NCBI RefSeq assembly: GCF_900107245.1
Contig: NZ_FNPG01000009.1
Location: forward strand, 62,001 to 126,000
From: Lachnobacterium bovis DSM 14045
GTDB taxonomy: Bacteria; Bacillota; Clostridia; Lachnospirales; Lachnospiraceae
Direction of reading: 5' to 3'
DNA length: 64,000 bases
The translations under genes were made by a program, and so were the position numbers. Below are positions 56,736-64,000 of the stretch, piece after piece. The notes under the pieces were generated by a model. The model searched no databases. It worked only from the letters and a program-made list of their open reading frames with translations, and was not told where the DNA came from. The number at the start of each line of letters is the position of its first letter. Positions within the stretch are counted from its first letter, which is position 1.

Positions 56736-59700
56736 ATGGATAAAAATAAATTAAACAAATTAGGTATTGACATTGGATCAACTACTGTTAAAATTGCTCT
56801 TTTAGACGAAAAAAACAACATTCTTTTTTCGGATTATGAGAGACATTTTGCCAATATAAAGGAAACCCTAGCTTCTCTTGTAACAAAGGCTCAAGAAACT
56901 ATCGGCAACAAAGTTATTGCTCCAATAATTACTGGGTCAGGTGGCTTAACTTTAGCTAAACATCTTAATATTCCTTTTGTACAAGAAGTTATTGCTGTTT
57001 CAACTGCACTTGAACATGTTGCACCACAGACTGATGTAGCTATCGAACTTGGTGGAGAAGATGCAAAGATAATTTATTTTGAAGGTGGAAACGTTGAGCA
57101 ACGAATGAATGGTATTTGTGCCGGTGGAACGGGATCATTCATAGACCAAATGGCATCACTTCTTCAAACAGATGCAACTGGACTAAATACATATGCCAAG
57201 AATTACAAAGCTATTTATCCAATTGCTGCCCGTTGCGGAGTTTTTGCCAAAACGGATATTCAACCTTTAATAAACGAAGGTGCTACAAAAGAAGATTTGT
57301 CAGCATCAATTTTTCAGGCAGTAGTAAATCAAACAATAAGCGGTCTTGCATGCGGTAAACCAATTAAAGGACATGTTGCATTTTTAGGAGGTCCTTTACA
57401 CTTTTTATCAGAATTACGAGAGGCATTTATAAGAACTCTAAAATTAGATAATAAACATGCTATTTTACTTGATAATTCTCATTTATTTGCTGCAATTGGT
57501 TCAGCATTAAATTATAAAGAAGACACTACAACAACAATTGATGATTTATTAACTCTATTACATTCAGATATAAAAATGGAATTCGAAGTTGCAAGACTTG
57601 ATCCACTTTTTACATCAAAAGAAGAATACGATAAATTCCTGCTTGAACATGGTGAAAATCACGTTCAGACTCGCGATTTAGCTTCATATAAAGGCAATTG
57701 TTACCTTGGAATTGATGCCGGTTCAACAACCACTAAAATTGCATTAGTTGGTGAAGACGGTTCATTATTGTATTCTTTTTATAGTAACAATAATGGAAAT
57801 CCTTTAGCGACTGCCATTAAATCAATTAAAGAAATTTACACTTTATTGCCCGAGGAGGCTAATATTGTACATTCATGTTCAACAGGATACGGCGAAGCTC
57901 TACTAAAAGCCGCACTTATGCTCGATGAAGGTGAAGTTGAGACAGTTGCACATTATTACGCAGCTGCATTCTTTGACCCTGAGGTTGATTGTATCTTAGA
58001 CATAGGTGGTCAAGATATGAAATGTATCAAAATCAAGAATCAAAATGTTGATTCTGTTCAACTTAACGAAGCATGTTCATCAGGTTGTGGCTCTTTTATT
58101 GAAACTTTTGCTAAATCACTTAACTACTCTGTACAAGATTTTGCAAAAGAAGCTTTATTTGCAAAACATCCAATAGATCTTGGAACAAGATGTACCGTTT
58201 TTATGAACTCAAAAGTTAAACAGGCACAAAAAGAAGGGGCAAGTGTTGCAGATATTTCAGCCGGTCTTGCATATTCAGTAATGAAAAATGCCTTATTTAA
58301 AGTTATCAAATTAACTGATGCTAAAGATTTAGGAAAGAACATTGTAGTTCAAGGTGGAACTTTCTACAACGATGCTGTACTTAGAAGTTTAGAAAAAATA
58401 GCCGGTGTGCATGTAACTCGTCCGGACATTTCAGGAATAATGGGTGCCTTTGGTGCCGCTTTAATTGCTCGTGAAAGATATGCAGAATCCCATACATCTT
58501 CTATGCTTTCAATCGATGAAATATCTAAATTAACTTACGATACAAAACTAGCAAGATGTCAAGGTTGTACAAACCACTGTCTTCTTACTATTAATCGTTT
58601 CAATGATAATCGTCGTTATATAACAGGTAATCGTTGTGAACGTGGATTAGGAAAACAAAAAAATAAAGATAATGTTCCAAATCTTTTTGAATACAAATTG
58701 CATAGAATCTTTGACTATGAACCTTTATCAGATGAAGAAGCAATTAGAGGAACAGTTGGTATTCCACGAGCTCTTAATATGTACGAAAACTATCCTTTCT
58801 GGGCTACATTTTTTAATGAGCTTAAATTTAAAGTTGTTTTGTCTCCTGTTTCAACTAGAAAACTATATGAAATGGGAATTGATTCAATTCCAAGTGAATC
58901 AGAGTGCTATCCAGCAAAAATAACTCACGGACATATTGCTTGGTTAATAAAACAAAATGTTGACTTTATTTTCCAACCAGCTATTCCATATGAACGTAAC
59001 GAATTTCCTGGTGCCAATAATCACTACAATTGTCCGATTGTAACATCTTATTCAGAAAATATTAAAAACAATGTTGAAGAGATTACATCCGGAAAAATGC
59101 GTTTTATAAATCCTTTTATTGCATTTAGTAACCAGGACACTGCAACTTCTGCTTTAGTTGATTGTTTTACAAAAGAATTTAATATTCCAAAGACTGAAAT
59201 CGTTAATGCTGTTGCCAAAGCTTGGACCGAATTAAATAATGCTCGTATTGATATGCAAAAGAAAGGTGAAGAAGTTTTAAAATATATGGAAGAAACCGGC
59301 AAAAAAGGTATTGTTTTAGCAGGGCGTCCATATCACATTGATCCAGAAATCAATCACGGAATTCCAGATTTGATCAATTCTTACGGTGTATGCGTTTTAA
59401 CAGAAGATAGTGTTTCTCATTTAGCACAAGTAGAACGACCTCTAATCGTAATGGATCAATGGATGTATCATTCTCGTTTATATGCTGCAGCTACTTTTGT
59501 AAAAACAAGAGATGACCTTGATTTAATCCAACTTAATTCATTCGGTTGTGGACTAGATGCTGTTACAACTGATCAGGTAAATGATATTTTATCAGGCTCC
59601 GGAAAAATTTATACCTGTCTAAAAATTGACGAAGTAAACAACTTAGGTGCTGCAAGAATTAGAATTCGTTCCCTTCTTTCTGCACTACGAGTTAAGGCCA

Positions 59701-61136
59701 AGAAACATGAAAAACGCGAAATTGTTTCTTCCGCTTACCACAGAACTGTATTTACTAAAGAGATGAAAAAGGACTATACTATCATCTGTCCTCAGATGTC
59801 TCCTATACATTTTGAACTCTTAATGCCTGCTTTTAGAGCTGCCGGATATAAACTTGATATTCCAGATATTTCATCAAGAGAATGTGTAAATATGGGACTT
59901 AGGTATGTTAATAATGATGCTTGTTATCCATCTTTATTAGTTGTTGGGCAAATCATGTCCGCAGTGTTATCAAATAAATATGATTTATCTAAAACTGCTA
60001 TACTTGTAACCCAAACTGGTGGTGGATGTCGTGCTTCAAACTATATTGGTTTTATCAGACGCGCCCTAATCAAGGCTGGACATCCTGATATTCCAGTTAT
60101 TTCACTTAACATGGTTGGTCTCGAACAAAATCCGGGATTTAAGCTTTCACCAAAATTAATTCAACATGGCTTATACGCTTTAATATTTGGTGATATCTTC
60201 ATGCGATGCCTATACAGAACCAGACCTTATGAACTAGTTGAAGGTTCTGCTAACGCCCTTCATGAAAAGTGGAAAGGTGAAGTCATTAATTTTATTGGAA
60301 ATACTAAGCTTTTATCTCATAGAAAATATAAAAAGATTTGTCGCGAAATAATCAGAGATTTTGATAAGTTGCCTTTAAAAGACATCAAAAAACCTAAAGT
60401 CGGCGTTGTTGGAGAAATTCTTGTTAAGTTCTCTCCTGCTGCAAATAATGATGTTGTAAAACTACTTGAAAAAGAAGGTGCTGAGGCGGTTGTTCCTGAT
60501 TTAACAGACTTCTTACTATACAGTTGTTACAATCAGAACTTTAAAACAGATGTTTTAGGAGAATCTCAGAAAAAGAAACAAAACAATAACTATTTAATCA
60601 AATTCTTCGAATGGCTCAGAAATGCTGCAAGAGATGAATTCGAAAAGAGTGAACGTTTCACACCACCTGCTCATATTGATGAATTAGCAGAGAAATCAAA
60701 GGAAATTGTTTCTATTGGTAATCAAACTGGTGAAGGTTGGTTCTTAACTGGTGAAATGCTTGAATTAATTGAAAGTGGTACTAAAAACATTATATGTGCT
60801 CAACCTTTTGGATGTTTACCAAATCATATCGTTGGTAAAGGTGTAATCAAAAAATTACGCTCTGAAAATCCAACTGCAAACATTGTTGCAATTGATTATG
60901 ATCCTGGTGCATCAGAAGTTAATCAACTTAATCGTATTAAATTAATGCTTTCAACTGCTCAAAAGAATTTGAAACGTGAATTGACAGCTAATGCTACAGT
61001 TTCACATGCTAATAACATAAATTTAGTTTCAAGTAATAACAATAATTCAACTGAAATGAACAAGAAAACATCTGAAACTGACAAAATAAAACCTTATAAA
61101 GATTCAAAGAATGAGAAAGAAAAAGATTTAGCTTAA
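56736..61136 (+). CDS. Double acyl-CoA dehydratase activase/dehydratase-like fusion protein
   Basis: 1466 aa. Two BadF/HgdC-type ASKHA ATPase domains. The first has [14 protein letters not shown] (residue 9 on), with the presumed 4Fe-4S ligands Cys128 (GICAGGTGS) and Cys167 ([10 protein letters not shown]). The second begins [15 protein letters not shown] near residue 322, with matching CSSGCGSF and [13 protein letters not shown]2229-type and 2-hydroxyacyl-CoA dehydratase-like regions follow ([33 protein letters not shown]), then an Asn/Lys-rich tail. ATP-driven electron transfer is expected; the substrate is unknown. The ATG at 56736 lies 5 bases after GGAGG; an ATG 12 bases earlier is less likely. 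Confidence 0.88.
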   Translation: MDKNKLNKLGIDIGSTTVKIALLDEKNNILFSDYERHFANIKETLASLVTKAQETIGNKVIAPIITGSGGLTLAKHLNIPFVQEVIAVSTALEHVAPQTDVAIELGGEDAKIIYFEGGNVEQRMNGICAGGTGSFIDQMASLLQTDATGLNTYAKNYKAIYPIAARCGVFAKTDIQPLINEGATKEDLSASIFQAVVNQTISGLACGKPIKGHVAFLGGPLHFLSELREAFIRTLKLDNKHAILLDNSHLFAAIGSALNYKEDTTTTIDDLLTLLHSDIKMEFEVARLDPLFTSKEEYDKFLLEHGENHVQTRDLASYKGNCYLGIDAGSTTTKIALVGEDGSLLYSFYSNNNGNPLATAIKSIKEIYTLLPEEANIVHSCSTGYGEALLKAALMLDEGEVETVAHYYAAAFFDPEVDCILDIGGQDMKCIKIKNQNVDSVQLNEACSSGCGSFIETFAKSLNYSVQDFAKEALFAKHPIDLGTRCTVFMNSKVKQAQKEGASVADISAGLAYSVMKNALFKVIKLTDAKDLGKNIVVQGGTFYNDAVLRSLEKIAGVHVTRPDISGIMGAFGAALIARERYAESHTSSMLSIDEISKLTYDTKLARCQGCTNHCLLTINRFNDNRRYITGNRCERGLGKQKNKDNVPNLFEYKLHRIFDYEPLSDEEAIRGTVGIPRALNMYENYPFWATFFNELKFKVVLSPVSTRKLYEMGIDSIPSESECYPAKITHGHIAWLIKQNVDFIFQPAIPYERNEFPGANNHYNCPIVTSYSENIKNNVEEITSGKMRFINPFIAFSNQDTATSALVDCFTKEFNIPKTEIVNAVAKAWTELNNARIDMQKKGEEVLKYMEETGKKGIVLAGRPYHIDPEINHGIPDLINSYGVCVLTEDSVSHLAQVERPLIVMDQWMYHSRLYAAATFVKTRDDLDLIQLNSFGCGLDAVTTDQVNDILSGSGKIYTCLKIDEVNNLGAARIRIRSLLSALRVKAKKHEKREIVSSAYHRTVFTKEMKKDYTIICPQMSPIHFELLMPAFRAAGYKLDIPDISSRECVNMGLRYVNNDACYPSLLVVGQIMSAVLSNKYDLSKTAILVTQTGGGCRASNYIGFIRRALIKAGHPDIPVISLNMVGLEQNPGFKLSPKLIQHGLYALIFGDIFMRCLYRTRPYELVEGSANALHEKWKGEVINFIGNTKLLSHRKYKKICREIIRDFDKLPLKDIKKPKVGVVGEILVKFSPAANNDVVKLLEKEGAEAVVPDLTDFLLYSCYNQNFKTDVLGESQKKKQNNNYLIKFFEWLRNAARDEFEKSERFTPPAHIDELAEKSKEIVSIGNQTGEGWFLTGEMLELIESGTKNIICAQPFGCLPNHIVGKGVIKKLRSENPTANIVAIDYDPGASEVNQLNRIKLMLSTAQKNLKRELTANATVSHANNINLVSSNNNNSTEMNKKTSETDKIKPYKDSKNEKEKDLA

Positions 61137-61139
61137 TAA

Positions 61140-61186
61140 AAATGTACCTTCCTTACTGGTTTTTGTCCAGTAAAGAGGGTACATTT
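61140..61186. terminator. Bidirectional terminator between activase and hydrolase genes
   Basis: A 20-bp stem with one mismatch (61140-61159 with 61167-61186), a 7-base loop and T-rich flanks. Confidence 0.88.
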
Positions 61187-61191
61187 CATTT

Positions 61192-62238
61192 CTATTTAAC
61201 ACTCTTAAAGAATTTATCTATACGTTCACACAATTCAACATTTGGTTGATTAGCTTTTGATTTATCAAGTTTACTATAAAACGCTCTAAGTTGCTTATCT
61301 GATGCTTTACCATTTGGACATTTAGATTCTAACTTTTTACGCTCTTTAGCAATTCTTTTAACCTCTAAAGCTGATGGAGCATCATTTACATAAGAACTAT
61401 GATCATTAATATATTTTTGTGTTACGACATAATACTGAACATTTTTATTCGTAATCTGGTCTTTCTTTGCAATAATAGATGTTTTATCAAACTTGATAAA
61501 TTTATCTTCATTAGCGTGTACTATCAAAACAGGAATATTAGTCGAATTGATACTATCAACTGCATTGACATTTCCGTTATCCTTAAACAGTCTGTATTGA
61601 TTAAGCTTTAAAAATGGAGTCAACAAATATGTCGCTTTACCTAACGTTTTTTCTGTTACATCTAATGATATCTCTTCTGGATTATTAAAACCTGATAAAG
61701 ACACAGCCGCTTTCACGTTGTGTTTATATCTTAGGACACTAGCTGTTGCATATGCACCCCAACTATGTCCCATTAAGAATAAATCATGTTCTTTTAATTT
61801 ACTATCATGTTCAATAAAAGTTAATGCATTGTCTAAATCTATCATAGATTGAGAAAGTCCCCTTGCATTCGAACCCTGACTTTTATTATATCCTGTATAA
61901 TCATAAGCAAAAACAGCATATCCCCTATCGATAAACCATTTTAAAAAGGCCATATAATCTTCATGTCCAGACCATATTCCATGTGAAAAAACAATCATCC
62001 TTTTATTATTCTCTCCATAGACATAACCATGTAACTTATTCTTTCCAGAATAAAACTCTACTTCTCTACGATTCAAATCTTTATAGTCCTCATATCTAGC
62101 CGTAGCAACATACGGATCATAGCTATATCTACTATAATTTTGTCCGTACATATACAAAACACAAGCTAATCCTGTACAAACAAAAGTTAAAAAAGCAACT
62201 CCTATAAAGATAAAAGATTTATACAATATATGCATCAT
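61192..62238 (-). CDS. Membrane-anchored alpha/beta hydrolase
   Basis: 348 aa. One N-terminal membrane helix (about 9-31), then an alpha/beta hydrolase domain facing outward or anchored: FSHGIWSGHEDYM is the oxyanion region near residue 85, the nucleophile Ser lies in MGHSWGAYA near residue 158, a likely acid Asp is in HANEDKFIKF near residue 245, and the His is in DHSSYVNDA near residue 281. Substrate unknown (esterase, lipase or peptidase). It lies 5 bases after the ABC ATPase gene, so it is probably co-transcribed with the transporter. Confidence 0.85.
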   Translation of the reverse strand: MMHILYKSFIFIGVAFLTFVCTGLACVLYMYGQNYSRYSYDPYVATARYEDYKDLNRREVEFYSGKNKLHGYVYGENNKRMIVFSHGIWSGHEDYMAFLKWFIDRGYAVFAYDYTGYNKSQGSNARGLSQSMIDLDNALTFIEHDSKLKEHDLFLMGHSWGAYATASVLRYKHNVKAAVSLSGFNNPEEISLDVTEKTLGKATYLLTPFLKLNQYRLFKDNGNVNAVDSINSTNIPVLIVHANEDKFIKFDKTSIIAKKDQITNKNVQYYVVTQKYINDHSSYVNDAPSALEVKRIAKERKKLESKCPNGKASDKQLRAFYSKLDKSKANQPNVELCERIDKFFKSVK

Positions 62239-62243
62239 AAAAT

Positions 62244-62984
62244 TTATAACACCTTTCCTAAAAAGTCTTTTAATCGTGAAGACTTTGGATTGTTGAAAAT
62301 CTCTTCTGGAACATTATCTTCGCTGATAACGCCTTCGTTAATAAATAAAACTCTGCTAGCTACTTCTTTTGCAAATCCCATTTCATGAGTAACAACAACC
62401 ATTGTCATTCCTTCCTTTGCCAAATCACGCATCAAATTTAATACTTCACCAACCATTTCAGGATCAAGTGCTGAAGTTGGCTCATCAAATAACATTACAT
62501 CAGGATCCATAGCAAGGGAACGAGCAATAGCAACCCTTTGCTTTTGACCACCTGATAGCATGTTAGGATAAGCATCAGCTTTATCTTTTAAGCCAATTCT
62601 CTCTAAAAGCTTCATTGCTTTTTCCTCGGCTTGTTCCGGTGTCATCTTTTTTAACTTCACTGGTGCAAGCATTATATTTTTTTTGATTGTCATATTTGGA
62701 AAAAGATTAAATTGTTGGAAAACCATTCCGATTCTTTCACGCATTTTATCTACGTTAATATCTTTATCGGTAATATTTTGTCCTTCGAATCTAATAATAC
62801 CTTCGGTTGGTTTTTCCAATAAGTTTAATGAGCGTAAGAAAGTTGATTTACCACAACCTGAAGGTCCGATAATTGCAATAACTTCGCCTTTAGATATTGT
62901 AGTTGAAATTCCTTTTAAAACTTCATGCTTTCCGTAACTCTTTTTTAAATTCTGTATATCTAATAAAACATTATCGCTGCTCAT
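62244..62984 (-). CDS. Amino-acid ABC transporter ATP-binding protein (GlnQ-like)
   Basis: 246 aa. Walker [11 protein letters not shown] near residue 38, Q-loop [11 protein letters not shown], signature [16 protein letters not shown] near residue 140, Walker [15 protein letters not shown] and the switch His in VVVTHEMG. The family is polar amino acid importers. Its start overlaps the permease gene by 14 bases, indicating translational coupling. It energises the adjacent permease. Confidence 0.96.
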   Translation of the reverse strand: MSSDNVLLDIQNLKKSYGKHEVLKGISTTISKGEVIAIIGPSGCGKSTFLRSLNLLEKPTEGIIRFEGQNITDKDINVDKMRERIGMVFQQFNLFPNMTIKKNIMLAPVKLKKMTPEQAEEKAMKLLERIGLKDKADAYPNMLSGGQKQRVAIARSLAMDPDVMLFDEPTSALDPEMVGEVLNLMRDLAKEGMTMVVVTHEMGFAKEVASRVLFINEGVISEDNVPEEIFNNPKSSRLKDFLGKVL

Positions 62985-64000
62985 TCTTTCTTAAGCTCCT
63001 CTCTAATTTATTAACACCTGCGGTAAGAAGCATTACTATAAATAAATAAATTAACGCAACAACTCCAAGTGGCATAATAGCATCATATGTTACACTTCGA
63101 ATAATATCACTACCCTTTGTCAAATCAATCAATCCGATATAACCACTGATTGATGTTTCTTTGAGTAATGTAATAAGTTCATTACCTAGTGCTGGTAAAA
63201 TATTTTTAAATGCCTGTGGTAAAATTACATTAATCATGGTTGTTGAATATGACAATCCTAAACTTCTACCTGCTTCAAACTGTCCATTATCTACAGACAT
63301 AATACCTGAACGTACTACTTCAGCCACATATGCAGATGAATTAAGTCCAAAAGCTATAACCGCTACAAAAATCTTATTTACATTTGCAGACGCAAAAACA
63401 ACGTAATAAATTATTAGCAACTGTACCATTGTAGGCGTTCCACGAATAATTGTCAAATAAATTTTAGCAAAAAAGTTAAGAATTATTAATCCACCATTTT
63501 TATCATGTGTAGTTCTAACGATTGCAAGCAATGATCCAAACACAATACCAATTATTAACGCTAAAATAGTAATAATAATTGTACTCTTAAGACCACTTAA
63601 AATATATTCATATCTATTATCTGTCACAAAATCAGATTTGAATTTTTCAGCAATAGAAACTGTGCTTCCTGCTGCTTTACCATTATTTACAATAACAACC
63701 TGTTTTGAAGTAGTATAAGAATCTGTAAAATCAATATTCTTTTTACGTTCTTCTGTAACAGTCATACCTGATGCACCAAGATCAGCTTTACCAGATTGAA
63801 CTGCTGTAATAATAGAATCAAATTCCATATCTTCAATCTGCAATTCCATATCAAGCTCATCACAAACTGCCTGCATAATATCCATATCTATACCGACGAT
63901 TTTACCGTTTTTATATGATTCATAAGGTGGAAAAGCTGCATTAGTTGCAACAACTAATTTACCATTTTTGTGAGCAACATTTTTCTTTTTATAAGGTGTT
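62971..64000 (-). CDS. Amino-acid ABC transporter substrate-binding/permease fusion (partial)
   Basis: 343 codons in the window; the N-terminus lies beyond it. The visible part begins in a type-3 solute-binding domain ([19 protein letters not shown] and [19 protein letters not shown]). It then passes within about 30 residues to a HisM/GlnP permease domain with about five helices ([20 protein letters not shown]) and the EAA-type loop [21 protein letters not shown] normal binding domain has about 120 more residues (lobe 2) between these parts. The fusion type itself is common in Firmicutes. Confidence 0.88.
   Translation of the reverse strand, partial: TPYKKKNVAHKNGKLVVATNAAFPPYESYKNGKIVGIDMDIMQAVCDELDMELQIEDMEFDSIITAVQSGKADLGASGMTVTEERKKNIDFTDSYTTSKQVVIVNNGKAAGSTVSIAEKFKSDFVTDNRYEYILSGLKSTIIITILALIIGIVFGSLLAIVRTTHDKNGGLIILNFFAKIYLTIIRGTPTMVQLLIIYYVVFASANVNKIFVAVIAFGLNSSAYVAEVVRSGIMSVDNGQFEAGRSLGLSYSTTMINVILPQAFKNILPALGNELITLLKETSISGYIGLIDLTKGSDIIRSVTYDAIMPLGVVALIYLFIVMLLTAGVNKLERSLRKNEQR

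Overview
The window looks like a stretch of chromosome from an AT-rich, low-GC Gram-positive anaerobe, most likely in the Lachnospiraceae (Clostridia). The evidence is strong AGGAGG-type ribosome binding sites, HrcA/CIRCE heat-shock control, Bacillus/Clostridium-type gene order, a GlnRS, and several gene families that I know mainly from Lachnospiraceae. Genus and species cannot be decided from sequence alone. Almost all genes lie on the minus strand. No rRNA, tRNA, insertion sequence, prophage or CRISPR array was seen.

Layout. 1-6.1 kb: partial tgt, aroC on the plus strand, a dicarboxylate/amino-acid symporter, a HAD phosphatase and a MATE exporter. 6.2-16.7 kb: a compact five-gene minus-strand cluster made of a P-type cation ATPase, a giant 1192-aa protein, a degenerate Hsp70/actin-fold protein, a small helical-repeat protein and a membrane-anchored coiled-coil protein. 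This is the best candidate for an undescribed system. 16.9-23.5 kb: an RNA-modification and housekeeping block like the Bacillus yrr locus (mtaB, ireB, ruvX, DUF1292, rnj, a stub of mltG, trmR, a U32 protein). 23.6 kb: a lone HPr-like protein without the active-site histidine.

24-46 kb: a long block colinear with the Bacillus comE-dnaK region: comEA, an inserted two-component system plus GerMN lipoprotein, comEC, holA, rpsT, lepA, hemW, hrcA-grpE-dnaK-dnaJ, a coiled-coil J protein, prmA, rsmE, cysteine desulfurase and thiI. The sporulation genes gpr and spoIIP, which sit between rpsT and lepA in Bacillus, are absent. 45.9-51.3 kb: arginine biosynthesis, with argC-GNAT-argB-argD on minus and argG divergent on plus. 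The acetyltransferase occupies the slot where argJ is usually found. Candidate ArgR-type operators lie in the 428-bp divergent region. 51.4-64 kb: DUF2225, glnS, a BMP-type binding protein, a catalytically dead rhomboid-like protein with a zinc-binding tail, a 1466-aa double acyl-CoA dehydratase activase, an alpha/beta hydrolase, and an amino-acid ABC transporter whose substrate-binding domain appears to lack one lobe and runs off the window end.

Functionally the window combines translation and tRNA/rRNA modification (tgt, trmR, U32, mtaB, thiI plus desulfurase, rsmE, prmA, lepA, rpsT, glnS), proteostasis (hrcA operon), DNA uptake and replication (comEA, comEC, holA, ruvX) and amino-acid metabolism (aroC, arg genes, transporters). 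Start sites were re-chosen by Shine-Dalgarno spacing in several genes, and two genes (rpsT, comEC) appear to start with TTG. All family names were assigned by reading the sequence; no database search was run.
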